From Lachnospiraceae bacterium (lineage in GTDB: Bacteria > Bacillota > Clostridia > Lachnospirales > Lachnospiraceae), in assembly GCA_910575475.1 (NCBI GenBank), contig CAJTGD010000012.1:1-64000 (forward strand): 64,000 nucleotides of DNA, read 5' to 3'. The translations under genes and the position numbers were made by a program. Under the pieces are notes generated by a model. That model made no database searches. It saw nothing but the letters and a program-made list of their open reading frames with translations, and was not told the DNA's origin. This document shows, one piece after another, positions 43,257 through 52,977 of the stretch; within the stretch, counting starts at the first letter, position 1; each line of letters begins with the position of its first letter.

Positions 43257-44264
43257 CTATCCTTTAAATATAGATAATAATTTCTTATTAAATTCTAAAT
43301 CCGCCAATTTATTAACTAAAATTTCTTGTGCAAATATTATCAAGCTAGAACCAACGATTACTGTCAAAAATCTAATCCATTCATTGTCAGATATCCTATA
43401 AGAAATCTGAAGCATAAGAATATGCCATAAATAAAACCATAATGAATGCCTACAAACAAATGTAATGTAATACGTTACAATCCCCCCCATTTTAATTTTC
43501 TGAAATATTTCTAATAAAGCAAAGGATACTGCAAGTGTATATGTTAAATAATAAAGTTTTGGTGGATACTTAAATGCATCTATTGATAACATCATTCCGG
43601 TTCTGTAATAATAAAAAGCAGCGAGGCAGAGAAATAAAGCAGTACAGGAGCATAAAAATATCCTTTTATACTTCGCAGAAAAACCGTTCCAGTTAATAGC
43701 AAAAGCCGAAATCATTCCATACACAATGGGATATAAAACAATTACTCTGTAATAATAGTCGTCTGAGATCATATATAGGAATATATAGCACAGTACGCAC
43801 AGACAGAAAATCAATTTATTATTTCTGCTATTAATCAAGTCTACTCTTACCATGAATGGCATCATCGCAGCAACAATCAAATATACATAGATAATCCAAA
43901 CATAGCCAATTGAATTGTCCTGAAACAAATATGACCTCACGATATTAACAACATTATAATCTGCAAATCTGAACACTAAATTCAGCAATAGATAAATTGT
44001 TATAAAAATCCAAGTAGGAACTGCGAGTCTCAAAATTCTTTTTTTAATATATGTTCTTATTTCGCATAATGTCATATCAGAATGAACTGTATCAGTAGCC
44101 AAAATAGCAGATAATATAATCAACAAATTTACATCAAAACTCCTTATACTAAGTATAATTTTATTTGATGAAATATGAGCGATCAATATCCCTATCATTC
44201 CAATAAATTTCAAATAATCAAATGATAAATTTCTCACTATATTTGATTGTTCTATAGCGCTCAT
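43257..44264 (-). CDS. Membrane acyltransferase (Acyltransferase_3 family)
   Basis: A 335-residue integral membrane protein with about ten transmembrane helices. The N terminus FDYLKFIGMIGILIAHIS carries the histidine found in this family, followed by the charged cytosolic loop EIRTYIKKRILRLAVP. Such proteins O-acetylate surface polysaccharides. ATG at 44264 is preceded by GGAGG five bases away; the frame is open from a GTG at 44276. It lies 18 bases after the Wzx stop codon. Very AT-rich. Confidence 0.85.
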   Translation of the reverse strand: MSAIEQSNIVRNLSFDYLKFIGMIGILIAHISSNKIILSIRSFDVNLLIILSAILATDTVHSDMTLCEIRTYIKKRILRLAVPTWIFITIYLLLNLVFRFADYNVVNIVRSYLFQDNSIGYVWIIYVYLIVAAMMPFMVRVDLINSRNNKLIFCLCVLCYIFLYMISDDYYYRVIVLYPIVYGMISAFAINWNGFSAKYKRIFLCSCTALFLCLAAFYYYRTGMMLSIDAFKYPPKLYYLTYTLAVSFALLEIFQKIKMGGIVTYYITFVCRHSLWFYLWHILMLQISYRISDNEWIRFLTVIVGSSLIIFAQEILVNKLADLEFNKKLLSIFKG

Positions 44265-44282
44265 TTCTGCCTCCACATATCT

Positions 44283-45707
44283 TTATATATACTTTATCTC
44301 ATTTTTATATCTATGCCAGCAAAACGGAAGGCACAAAATCATGTAGACTACCATCCCTAAAATTATTTGCAGGATTATTCCTAATATTCCATGCCCTAAA
44401 TATTGACTTGACCAGAAGACTATTACAAACATAATTGATGCCGCCATTAAATAATATAAGTTTCTGACCAATTTTTTAATTATTTGCATATCCTTTTCTA
44501 CTGCGACCACCTGGTAAGCCATAACGATGAACTCAGCGGCATCTGTTCCAAGCACCGCTCCTAATGCCCCAAACCCAGGAATCAACAATGCATTAATTAC
44601 CACATTTACCACTGCTCCAAGCCAAACGGAATTCAAAAAGACTCTATCCTTATATAATGGTATTAAATACTGCGTTCTCATCACATTAGCAATAGATAAG
44701 AATATTATTTTGGGTGATAAAGCAATGATTAATATATTGATGCCTGTAAAGGACTCTCCAAAAAACAATGGCGCAAAGTCCGTCGCAATAGCAGAAATTC
44801 CGCACGCTAATCCGCATGACATAGCAGTGGCAAACTCTAAAGAAACATTAAAATATCGTCTTGCTGATTCATCATTATTATTTGCAAATAAATATGACAT
44901 TCTCGGAAGCATTACTGTCCCTAATGCTGTTATTATTCCGGTTGGTATGTTAATAATTTTTTCTGCATTTTCGTAAAATCCAGACTGAGACATTGTGCTA
45001 AAGCTTCCGATCATAACTTTATCCATTTTGTTATACAATGTTACCGCAATAATAGGAACAAAGAGCACAAACATTTGTGGAAAATGTCGGGTCATATCCT
45101 TAAGTGAAATATTGCAGATATCGATTTCTCTTTTTAGAAATGGCCATACTGACAAGTTGCTCAAAAGCAAACTTCCCGCAATTATCAGTGAATATATCCA
45201 TACATCCTGTTTTTCTTTAACAAAAAGAAAAATACATGCAACACTCATCAGTTTTATAATAATATTTCTAGTTACAGTAAGTTTAAATCTTTCTATCCCA
45301 AAGAAAAACCAGTTAATATCCACTACAGAAGCAAGTACAGCAAAAAACAAAGCAAGTGCTGTTTGCAAATGTTCTTGTCTGCACACTATAGCTAAGTAAA
45401 CAATATATACAATTAAAGAAAACAATGATGTAGTAAGCTGCAGTACCCAAATACTCCAAAAAGTATGACTTCTCTTTCTTCTGTCATCTCTAACGGCAGC
45501 AATCGACCTGTTTCCATAATTATTAACGCCAAGCATACCTACGAGTGCAAAGCAATTTGCTATTGTATACTGAAATGAGTATACACCCAATCCATCATCA
45601 CTCAATACCCTTGATACATAGGGTGATGTTATAAGAGGCAACAATACAAGAAGCACCTGATAAATCACGTTATAAATAAAATTCTCCTTTATACTGCTAT
45701 GCTTCAT
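44283..45707 (-). CDS. wzx: Wzx-type polysaccharide flippase
   Basis: A 474-residue membrane protein of the MATE/Wzx fold with about 12-14 transmembrane helices. The start IKENFIYNVIYQVLLVLLPLITSPYVSRVLSDDGLGVYSF is typical of O-antigen and capsule flippases, as are NNYGNRSIAAVRDDRRKRS and the PLITSPYVSRVLG-like motif. It moves the finished lipid-linked repeat unit across the membrane for the Wzy polymerase encoded upstream. An AAAGGAGAG site lies about 14 bases before the ATG. Confidence 0.93.
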   Translation of the reverse strand: MKHSSIKENFIYNVIYQVLLVLLPLITSPYVSRVLSDDGLGVYSFQYTIANCFALVGMLGVNNYGNRSIAAVRDDRRKRSHTFWSIWVLQLTTSLFSLIVYIVYLAIVCRQEHLQTALALFFAVLASVVDINWFFFGIERFKLTVTRNIIIKLMSVACIFLFVKEKQDVWIYSLIIAGSLLLSNLSVWPFLKREIDICNISLKDMTRHFPQMFVLFVPIIAVTLYNKMDKVMIGSFSTMSQSGFYENAEKIINIPTGIITALGTVMLPRMSYLFANNNDESARRYFNVSLEFATAMSCGLACGISAIATDFAPLFFGESFTGINILIIALSPKIIFLSIANVMRTQYLIPLYKDRVFLNSVWLGAVVNVVINALLIPGFGALGAVLGTDAAEFIVMAYQVVAVEKDMQIIKKLVRNLYYLMAASIMFVIVFWSSQYLGHGILGIILQIILGMVVYMILCLPFCWHRYKNEIKYI

Positions 45708-45753
45708 TTTACCAGTGGTTCTCTCCTTTCCATTAGTTGCACAAATAAAGCAC

Positions 45754-47064
45754 TCACGCTTTCTTTCTCTTAAATAACACCAAGCCGATGTACACTATAG
45801 CCATAGCATAATATAAATTAGATGTTTGCATTCTAATAAAAGAAAATAAGAGTCCTTGTAACAGAAATGAGTACATACATATTGTCTTTATATTAGGCTT
45901 TTTGATAACGCTGCTGAAACTGTTAGACATTAGCAATCCATACAACATAGAGCCTAAAAACACCCCGGCACACCTTCCATCTACGTAAAAGTACCAAAAC
46001 AGTGAAACATATGCATTTGCCCTCGTTCCACTTATTGTGATTGTTGTCCATTGACTATCAGTTGATAGTATCAACTGATAAATTGATAACCAATGCTTAG
46101 GAAATTGCAAGCCTAATCCATTTTTTAGCAAATAGAGGAAAGGAAAAATAAAGCCATTCAAAGAGGCAATACCATATCCTAATAAATTTCTTGCATCAAC
46201 CCCCTGAGCCCAATAGTCAAACATGCATGGTTCCATCGCAAAATAATAGTACAGCGTTTTTATAGTACTTTCTCTAGATATTGTTGTATATATAATAACA
46301 GCTATGCCTATAATTATTATAATTGTAATTGTAACTATACGCCTTGCTTTCTTCCAGAACTTTTTTAATCTATCTGTAATATCCTGTCTTTTTACAACAT
46401 CAATAAATGTGAACACAATTACTATATGAAGAACCAAATTTACTATTGGAGAACGCCCACCATTACTAAGCACCCTGACCGTGATTATTATAATATCTAA
46501 AATCAAAAGCTTACGGTCTCTTTTCCCTAACCAAAAATCTGCAGCAACAAGAGGCTGTAATGCCATTGAAAATGGAGTTGCTATCAAAATATCTATTGCG
46601 TTTAAGAAGCCTCTTCTCGTTTGCCCTGCATTCTGAGCTGTGTATCTGATTAGTGCAAGACCACCCCCCTTTAGGATTGTTGAAATCATACTTCCTAATT
46701 CAATTAGTGATACAATCAAACAAACTGCACACAAAACATAGGCCCCGCCATATCTAATGCTGTATTGATATGCTGTTTTACATGAATTATGTTTTCTGCC
46801 AAATCCAAACCTTAAACAATGCTTTCTGGACCAATCTCTTATCAAATAATACCCAAATCCAAATCCAATAACACCAAAAAGTATGCAAAGATTAATTTCT
46901 TCCCGAGTTTCTTTTAAACCAAATAAATGGAAAGAATTTAAAATCAAAATGAATGCCCATAATGCATAAAATGATATTACTGGATTAAATATCTTTTTCT
47001 CATTTAGCTTCCCTATAATTGCTAATATCACGCAAAGTGAAATAGATATATATGAATAGAGCAT
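45754..47064 (-). CDS. wzy: Oligosaccharide repeat unit polymerase (Wzy-like)
   Basis: A 436-residue membrane protein with about 11-12 transmembrane segments and one long extracellular loop between the eighth and ninth (EPCMFDYWAQGVDARNLLGYG...QLILSTDSQWTTITISGTRANAY). The loop NGGRSPIVNLVLHI is typical of O-antigen polymerase-like proteins. It would join repeat units outside the membrane. AT-rich with many isoleucines. Specific linkage cannot be inferred. Confidence 0.88.
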   Translation of the reverse strand: MLYSYISISLCVILAIIGKLNEKKIFNPVISFYALWAFILILNSFHLFGLKETREEINLCILFGVIGFGFGYYLIRDWSRKHCLRFGFGRKHNSCKTAYQYSIRYGGAYVLCAVCLIVSLIELGSMISTILKGGGLALIRYTAQNAGQTRRGFLNAIDILIATPFSMALQPLVAADFWLGKRDRKLLILDIIIITVRVLSNGGRSPIVNLVLHIVIVFTFIDVVKRQDITDRLKKFWKKARRIVTITIIIIIGIAVIIYTTISRESTIKTLYYYFAMEPCMFDYWAQGVDARNLLGYGIASLNGFIFPFLYLLKNGLGLQFPKHWLSIYQLILSTDSQWTTITISGTRANAYVSLFWYFYVDGRCAGVFLGSMLYGLLMSNSFSSVIKKPNIKTICMYSFLLQGLLFSFIRMQTSNLYYAMAIVYIGLVLFKRKKA

Positions 47065-47100
47065 TTCCTTACCTCTTTTTATAGAGCACCTCCTAAGCTA

Positions 47101-48036
47101 TCATCTTGTCGGAGCTCTGTACTTACTCTCATGCAAAACAACTTGTACGCTTGGATTGTGCCTTATTTCATTTCCTATGAATCCAAAATCTCTCATCGTA
47201 TATCCGCTTTTCCAGATAACATATGGTAGGCTAAGTTGGTCTCGCTTGCTCCATTGCATCAGTTCACCCCACCATAATTCCATCAGTTCTATGCAACACT
47301 TTTCCATATGCTTACGAACAATCATATTTGTCTCTATCAAGCCAAAATCTTCAGGCATCCCTACTTTTTTATAATTATCGATTTGCTTCCTGAGCAAATC
47401 AGGATCATCCTTTTTCCTAGATATACAAGCCTCCACCTCTGCATATATACTATTTCTATCTGGATGCCAATTTGACGCAAAAGGTACAGTTTTGCCCACA
47501 CATTTTATGAATTTAGATAAATCTCCTACAACTCTAATATTGGAATCCACCCAGATAGAGTATTCATAGTCTTTGAAAAAAACATGTGGGTGTGTTTTCA
47601 TATACCTTGCTTTTCTTGTATTGTCAAAACCATGTACCTCTTCAACAGTATTTATATCTATCTTTTTCCAGGCACTCGATAAATTTATCGCCATATCTGT
47701 AATAATATAGAAATCAACATTTTCTGGCACATACACTGGTTCCAATAGTTTATCATAGTATCCCGTTATGCAAGTATATACTGCTATGCGAGTATTCGTT
47801 TCAATAGAACCATCAAAGGTCAAAAATTCAATATTGGCTTTATGTCCTTTTGATAATTTCCTTATTACTTTTTTATGTTCAAAACTTATTAACAGAGTTC
47901 GGAACTGCAAATGTTTGATTGCATATATCAATTTTGAAACTTTTACTCCAAACTGATATTCTGGCGAATGTCGTAAATCAAGTATTTCCTGATTCAATTC
48001 ACACAACGCCCTATCTATCTTTTCTGGTTGACTCAC
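47101..48036 (-). CDS. DUF616-type glycosyltransferase
   Basis: A 311-residue soluble protein. After an N-terminal helical region, residues 95-300 match DUF616 (TOD1/MUCI70-like glycosyltransferase domain): RIAVYTCITGYYDKLLEP, VDFYIITDM, NTRKARYMKTHPHVFF, YSIWVDSNIRV with a DxN/DxD-like metal-site position, and LIETNMIVRKH. Found in polysaccharide clusters; would add one sugar to the repeat unit. It overlaps the end of the acetyltransferase pseudogene by four bases. Confidence 0.83.
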   Translation of the reverse strand: MSQPEKIDRALCELNQEILDLRHSPEYQFGVKVSKLIYAIKHLQFRTLLISFEHKKVIRKLSKGHKANIEFLTFDGSIETNTRIAVYTCITGYYDKLLEPVYVPENVDFYIITDMAINLSSAWKKIDINTVEEVHGFDNTRKARYMKTHPHVFFKDYEYSIWVDSNIRVVGDLSKFIKCVGKTVPFASNWHPDRNSIYAEVEACISRKKDDPDLLRKQIDNYKKVGMPEDFGLIETNMIVRKHMEKCCIELMELWWGELMQWSKRDQLSLPYVIWKSGYTMRDFGFIGNEIRHNPSVQVVLHESKYRAPTR

Positions 48037-48601
48037 TCTCTCATCCTCACTTCTTTCGCTGAGTTTCCTGCAATTACGCTATTATCGGGAAAACTCTTTG
48101 TGACCACTGCATTAGCTCCAATCACACAACCGCTACCAACAGTTACGCCATCACAGAATACAACACTAGCTCCTATCCAACAGTTATTTCCTACATTGAT
48201 TCCTTTTTCCGTAATTCCCTGCTCCCTGATAAGTTTTCTTTTATTATTAAGAACATGGTTTGATGAATGGAATCGTATATTCTGTCCCCCAATCACATTA
48301 TCCCCTATATAAACCACTGTCCAAGTTCTCGGTAATTCCCAGAACAACGTACTATAGTGCCGCTTCCCAGACTGCTTCCTTCATCAAGTACCAAACCTGT
48401 CCTTGACAAAGCATCAAGGTATACACCGTTTTGGATAGAAACTCCATCTCCAAGGCTCATCTCACTCTTGCATTTCAAAACCACCTTTTTCCCAATAAAC
48501 ACAGTCCTTCCAACGGACTTCATGCCGAGACATCTTAGTTTGCCTCTTAGAAGTATCCATTCTCTCTGCCAAAATATGAAAAACAGGTAAGCTATAAGTA
48601 T
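48033..48601 (-). pseudogene. Left-handed beta-helix acyltransferase, frameshifted
   Basis: Two frames read as one hexapeptide-repeat O-acetyltransferase (WcaF/maltose acetyltransferase-like). The first (from about 48601) reads DILIAYLFFIFWQREWILLRG, KSEMSLGDGVSIQNGVYLDALSRTGLVLDEGSSLGSGTIVRCSGNYRELG; the second continues YIGDNVIGGQNIRFHSSNHVL, GINVGNNCWIGASVVFCDGVTVGSGCVIGANAVVTKSFPDNSVIAGNSAKEVR. The switch occurs near 48320-48330 and is explained by a single extra base. No good start codon was found in the first frame. The catalytic His in FHSSNH is kept. Confidence 0.8.
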
Positions 48602-48609
48602 ATCAAGAT

Positions 48610-49533
48610 CTATCTTATACCCCCTGCTTTTGCACGACCTACAACTTTTTCTGCCGTATTTATAATCTTCTTTTTTGCAATCATGTTCTTCTTTAACCTA
48701 CTATATATTTTCGATGATGCAATAAGATATTTATATTTCAGCCTCGCCTTTTTATCATTTGTTGCCTCCACCATATTAGTGGCGACATCTTCTCTGTGAT
48801 AAATTTGCAGTTCACTGCTGTAGAGCATTAAAAAACCATAAAAGTCCGCATATAGCTTGAGAATATCTTCTTCCATGTACAAGAAAGTCTTATCATGCAA
48901 TCCTTCGAAGCGCTTCACATATAGAGGTGAAAAAATTAGGCAGGCCCCATGTAGGATTGTGTTTTCCATATCTCCGACCAATGTTTCCGTTCTATATATC
49001 TCTTTTACCTGTTCAATTACCTTGGATGCCAAGGAATCCATATGAAGATAACTTAACAAAAGACGATTACGTTTTTTGAGCCGGAAAATAACAAGTTCCT
49101 TAAGATTCCAGCTTTGTTTTCTTCCTGGGTTCTGATGATATCCAGCTGCCGAGACAATATCAGGACCAAGAACTGAATATTGCTTCTCTTCAAATTTGCG
49201 AACTATAATATCAGTAAAATTCGACTGATTGATTATTGTATCATTGTTAAGGAGTACTATGAAGTCGGCGTTTTTCTTATACTTTGCATATTGATAACCG
49301 ATATTGTTTCCCCTTGCAAATCCAAGATTTTCCTCACTTCTGATCAGTGTAACTGACGGATAATTCTCAAATGCCTTCTCCAAATCCGCATAAGATCCAT
49401 TGGGACTGCCATTGTCCACAACTACAATTTCTGAATCGTGTTTTTGCGATTTAACATTATTAAAAATAGATTCCACACATTCTATTGTGTCCAATGTGGC
49501 CAGGTAGTGTAGTACCACATATACAATTTTCAT
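48610..49533 (-). CDS. Family 2 glycosyltransferase
   Basis: A 307-residue GT-A enzyme. The nucleotide-sugar motifs are EIVVVDNGSPNGSYADLE near residue 35, NLGFARGNNIGYQYA near 68, IVLLNNDTII near 92 with the metal-binding NND, and TFLYMEEDILKLYADFYGF near 215. This type is common among rhamnosyltransferases (WsaF/RfbF-like). A GGGAGG site precedes the ATG. It acts on the inner membrane face. AT-rich capsule segment. Confidence 0.9.
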   Translation of the reverse strand: MKIVYVVLHYLATLDTIECVESIFNNVKSQKHDSEIVVVDNGSPNGSYADLEKAFENYPSVTLIRSEENLGFARGNNIGYQYAKYKKNADFIVLLNNDTIINQSNFTDIIVRKFEEKQYSVLGPDIVSAAGYHQNPGRKQSWNLKELVIFRLKKRNRLLLSYLHMDSLASKVIEQVKEIYRTETLVGDMENTILHGACLIFSPLYVKRFEGLHDKTFLYMEEDILKLYADFYGFLMLYSSELQIYHREDVATNMVEATNDKKARLKYKYLIASSKIYSRLKKNMIAKKKIINTAEKVVGRAKAGGIR

Positions 49534-49584
49534 ACGACTACCTCCCTCCCCCTCTAATCTCTCTGTTTCTCTTTATCATTTCCA

Positions 49585-50697
49585 TCAATTTGCCACTTCC
49601 TCAAACACTGCCTCAATCCCCTGTACCATGGCTGATACAGAGAACTGTGCTCTCTTTTTTTTTAACCCGAATTCTCCCATCCGCTTCCGCAGTTCTTCAT
49701 TTTTTACTAACTCAATAATTCGTTTAGCCATTTCTTGCGCATTACGGTAATCCACTAGGTAACCGTCCTGACCATCTGTAATAATCTCTGTGGGGCCACC
49801 ATGATTTGTCGCTACCACCGGAAGTTTGTATTCCATTGCCTCTATCACAACAAGCCCAAATGGCTCTGGCTGTATAGATGGAAGTATAAAAACATCTAGG
49901 CTAAGATAGAAACTTTCCATATCATTTATCTGGCCTAACAGCCTGACCGTATTCTCCAGTTTTTTCTTTGTTATATAACTCTCCAAATCAGCCTTTATCT
50001 GATCCTCTCCTTGATAGGTCTCACCAGCTATCTCAAAAATCACATCCGGACATTCCTTATGCACGATTGCAGCTGCATCCACAAGTAGTTTTTGGCCCTT
50101 CCATCGGTTTATCCTCCCAGCCATACCAACTGTAATCAACTCATGAGGGACATTTCCACTCGTCTTTTTCTCATCCACAGCGTTATAGACAACTCGGACT
50201 TTGTCTTGGTTAACCAATAAAGCGTCTCCTGTAGCCTTACTATTAGCAATAATCAAATCAGCGTATCTATCCATCATGAAAGAGATCATTTTGTTTTCTA
50301 AAGCGCTGCTAATAATCTCTCTGATGTGCCATACACTCTTTTTCTTCAAACGTTTTGCCGCAATGGCACCGGGAAATACAACCGCTGTATTGGTATCCAC
50401 AATATCAATCTCAAATTCTCTGATATATGCTTTCAGAAATCGCATGGATTTTGCAAAATCCCTTAAGTATGAGAGACTTCCTTTGAGAGAGAGATTCTTT
50501 CTCCTCAACACGGCTATCGCAAAAATATCCACATGGATACCCTTAACCTTTTTCATCTCATCTACAAGCGGCCCAGGACATGGCAAAACAACATATACCT
50601 TATATTTGTTTTTGTCGATATTTTTTACTATATTGAAAAGCGACCTGTCCGAGCCGTACAACTCCGAGCTCGAATGGACGAACAATATACTTTTCAC
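49585..50697 (-). CDS. Family 4 glycosyltransferase
   Basis: A 370-residue GT-B retaining glycosyltransferase. The N-terminal part has KSILFVHSSSELYGSDRSLFNIV; the C-terminal donor-binding part shows VGMAGRINRWKGQKLLVDA near 205 and the EX7E-type motif in PSIQPEPFGLVVIEAMEYKLPVVAT near 290. Start is GTG at 50697, nine bases after AGGAG. It lies downstream of a deleted UDP-glucose dehydrogenase fragment, in the capsule locus. Confidence 0.92.
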   Translation of the reverse strand: MKSILFVHSSSELYGSDRSLFNIVKNIDKNKYKVYVVLPCPGPLVDEMKKVKGIHVDIFAIAVLRRKNLSLKGSLSYLRDFAKSMRFLKAYIREFEIDIVDTNTAVVFPGAIAAKRLKKKSVWHIREIISSALENKMISFMMDRYADLIIANSKATGDALLVNQDKVRVVYNAVDEKKTSGNVPHELITVGMAGRINRWKGQKLLVDAAAIVHKECPDVIFEIAGETYQGEDQIKADLESYITKKKLENTVRLLGQINDMESFYLSLDVFILPSIQPEPFGLVVIEAMEYKLPVVATNHGGPTEIITDGQDGYLVDYRNAQEMAKRIIELVKNEELRKRMGEFGLKKKRAQFSVSAMVQGIEAVFEEVAN

Positions 50698-50762
50698 TGC
50701 TCGCTCTCCTGACTTTTTAATCCCTACCAAAAATATCTCTTGTATATACTTTCCCTCTCACA

Positions 50763-51017
50763 TTATCCAAGCTCTCCTTCCTGAAGTAACTGTGCAAATG
50801 CTTTTGTTGCTTTCTCCAATCCGGCATTCCACGTATCGGTCCCCACAATAATACGAGAAGGATACAGATTATCGTAGAGTGCCTTGGACTCTCGCAGGAA
50901 CTCTGGACTGAATATGATATTGTCACAATAGTATTTCTCACGAACCATTGCCGTGAACCCTATAGGAATTGTAGACTTGATAACCATGATAGCATCTGGA
51001 TTTACCTTGATTACCAT
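50763..51017 (-). pseudogene. UDP-glucose/GDP-mannose dehydrogenase fragment
   Basis: The 84-codon frame reads [58 protein letters not shown], the middle of the N-terminal NAD-binding domain of UDP-glucose 6-dehydrogenase. About 105 residues before it and the whole catalytic and C-terminal domains after it are missing. Non-functional. Confidence 0.85.
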
Positions 51018-51317
51018 CTGGATGACCTACTTAACAGCACTCGTATCGAAGGGATCATCCACTCACATATGTCCTACCACATGCCATTTTTCCGCCGCTT
51101 TTTAAAGATTGCGTATGGCATAAAAAATAGTAATGTTATTCACGACTTCGATAGAATAATCTTTATCCGATTACTATGCTTTATTTTGCTGAAGCCTCCT
51201 AATCGATAATACCCATGGCACTGAATATTTCAGCGCAATTGTCGTTATTATCGAATGTGCTAAATAAAGCTCATTCTGCTTCTGAATTCATCATAATTTG
51301 CTCCTAAATTATGAACA
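51018..51317. other. Decayed intergenic segment in the capsule locus
   Basis: No intact gene. A plus-strand frame (about 51018-51203) reads [28 protein letters not shown] and could be a relic of a glycosyltransferase in opposite orientation, but I am not sure. On the minus strand an AGGAG-ATG pair at 51285 opens only a seven-codon frame. The region appears to be rearrangement debris. Confidence 0.35.
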
Positions 51318-52553
51318 TTATTCACAAAATACATCTGCATACCGTCTGGTAATATACTCCCAGCTATATGCGCTCTTAATTCGTTCTTTAGCCCTAAGAC
51401 CATATTCGCTTCGCTGCTGGCTATCCTTTCCATCAACCTTATCAATCAGCCCAGACAGACTTCCATCTCTTTTACTCCAATACAGCGCCACGTCCTGCCC
51501 TACTTCCCTATTAAATCCGACATCCAGCAACAGGTTCAACTCCGTACTACCAAGTGCTTCCAACAAGCTCGGATTTGTACCACCGACTTCATGCCCATGA
51601 AGATATGCATAGGCGTTCTCTCGGATTTTTTTTAGCAGCTCCTGATCATATACCGTACCAACAAATTTGATTCTCCCGTCAGCTCTAAAGTCCAACTTCT
51701 TTTCCAACTCTGCTAAGAACTTATCATTCACATTTGTAATTAATGCAAAATCACGAGAAGAATTACTCTTCATAAATTCCTGGATCATCGTCTCGTAATT
51801 GTTTTCAGGAACAAAACGGCCAACAACGAGATAGTAACTGTGAGCTTTTAATCCTTTACTCTCATACCAAGCCAACAGCTTTTCATCGTCATCAGCCAAT
51901 TTACTCTTCCGGGTTTCCGCCCCGTAAGCGATATATGTAGTCTTTGGATTTCTATTGCTATTTCTTCCCTTGATGCCCTTCCCATCATATTCTTTATGAA
52001 TATACTTCTCTATATTTATAGAATCGCAGACTACCAAGTCAGACCATTTGACCATCATCTGCTCAGAAATCTTCCAGTATTTTCTTACAGGCCCAGGCCA
52101 GAGAGTCCTTAAGAACTCGTGGCCATCCGGATTGAGATATACCTTTCCACTCAGCTTGTAGATTTCCTTGTAAAAGTGTTTCATAAATGGCCCAATCCGG
52201 CAAGCCATAATGTAGACGATGGGATGCTTAATTTTCTGCTCCCTGATAATCTTGCAACACTCTTTCAATGCAACAATATCATAATAGATTGCCTGTGCGG
52301 AGCCTAATTTTTCAGGAACACGGATCTGGAAGCAGTGGGCATTGTGGTACAAAAACTCATGGTCTGAAATGATCTCCACGCCTTCGGTCTTCTTCGGATC
52401 CATACAGCCGGAGCCATTCGCCTTGCAAGCCACATGATATTTAATTTTGTCATTGTTCTGGTGGTATTCGGTCAGCTTATTTACAAAGGTTTCAAACCCT
52501 CCGTAAGAGCCAATTCCCTTACTGCCAACAAGGAATACGTGCTGTACGTCCAT
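51318..52553 (-). CDS. Cps2T-like glycosyltransferase (DUF1972 + GT4)
   Basis: A 411-residue protein. The N-terminal DUF1972 domain begins VFLVGSKGIGSYGGFETFVNKLTEYH and includes VYIMACRIGPFMKHFYK and NPDGHEFLRTLW; the C-terminal GT4 part has YYLVVGRFVPENNYETMIQEF near residue 235 and HGHEVGGTNPSLLEALGSTELNLLLDV near 320. This is the pattern of Cps2T-type beta-1,4-rhamnosyltransferases that add the second sugar in streptococcal capsules. It fits being close to the priming transferase. AGGAG precedes the ATG by nine bases. Confidence 0.92.
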   Translation of the reverse strand: MDVQHVFLVGSKGIGSYGGFETFVNKLTEYHQNNDKIKYHVACKANGSGCMDPKKTEGVEIISDHEFLYHNAHCFQIRVPEKLGSAQAIYYDIVALKECCKIIREQKIKHPIVYIMACRIGPFMKHFYKEIYKLSGKVYLNPDGHEFLRTLWPGPVRKYWKISEQMMVKWSDLVVCDSINIEKYIHKEYDGKGIKGRNSNRNPKTTYIAYGAETRKSKLADDDEKLLAWYESKGLKAHSYYLVVGRFVPENNYETMIQEFMKSNSSRDFALITNVNDKFLAELEKKLDFRADGRIKFVGTVYDQELLKKIRENAYAYLHGHEVGGTNPSLLEALGSTELNLLLDVGFNREVGQDVALYWSKRDGSLSGLIDKVDGKDSQQRSEYGLRAKERIKSAYSWEYITRRYADVFCE

Positions 52554-52615
52554 GCGTCCATGCTCCTAACATTTATTCTTTCGTATAATCAACATGCCGC
52601 TATCCTCATCAATTT

Positions 52616-52970
52616 TCATGCCATTCTCCTGCTAAAACCTGATGTCCCTATTATCACTGCAGCACCATGAACCGTCATGACTACCTTCTTTCCCATGATC
52701 TTAGGCAACCAGCACATCAACGCGGAACCCTCTCCATGGATATGGACGATGTCATAATTCCCGAAGGCCGCCGCAAAAGAAGCGCAGACTGAGCAGGTTA
52801 CTTGATTTCCGTCCCTGGCCATCCTTGTACTCAATTCTTCAACAACCACTTCAATCCCGCCCTCTCTGGATGGAATTCTTTTATGGCCAAGCACAGCTAT
52901 ATTCAAACCTCTATCTTTTGCGCTCTTTTTTGACTTTCTATTTTTTAACTCTCTCTTTTTATTCAAAATC
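52616..52970 (-). pseudogene. Truncated GT4 glycosyltransferase remnant
   Basis: Only the N-terminal part of a GT4 enzyme is left: NIAVLGHKRIPSREGGIEVVVEELSTRMARDGNQVTC, then after an internal deletion NYDIVHIHGEGSALMCWLPKIMGKKVVMTVHG. The frame then stops. The sequence remains GC-richer than the genes downstream, and the frame upstream overlaps the priming transferase 3' end. Non-functional. Confidence 0.8.
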
Positions 52971-52977
52971 CATCTTC

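Noticed and set aside
51018..51203. Plus-strand frame reading [21 protein letters not shown], possible glycosyltransferase relic
   Set aside because: No start site, partly antisense to the dehydrogenase fragment, and too short to assign; mentioned only as debris.
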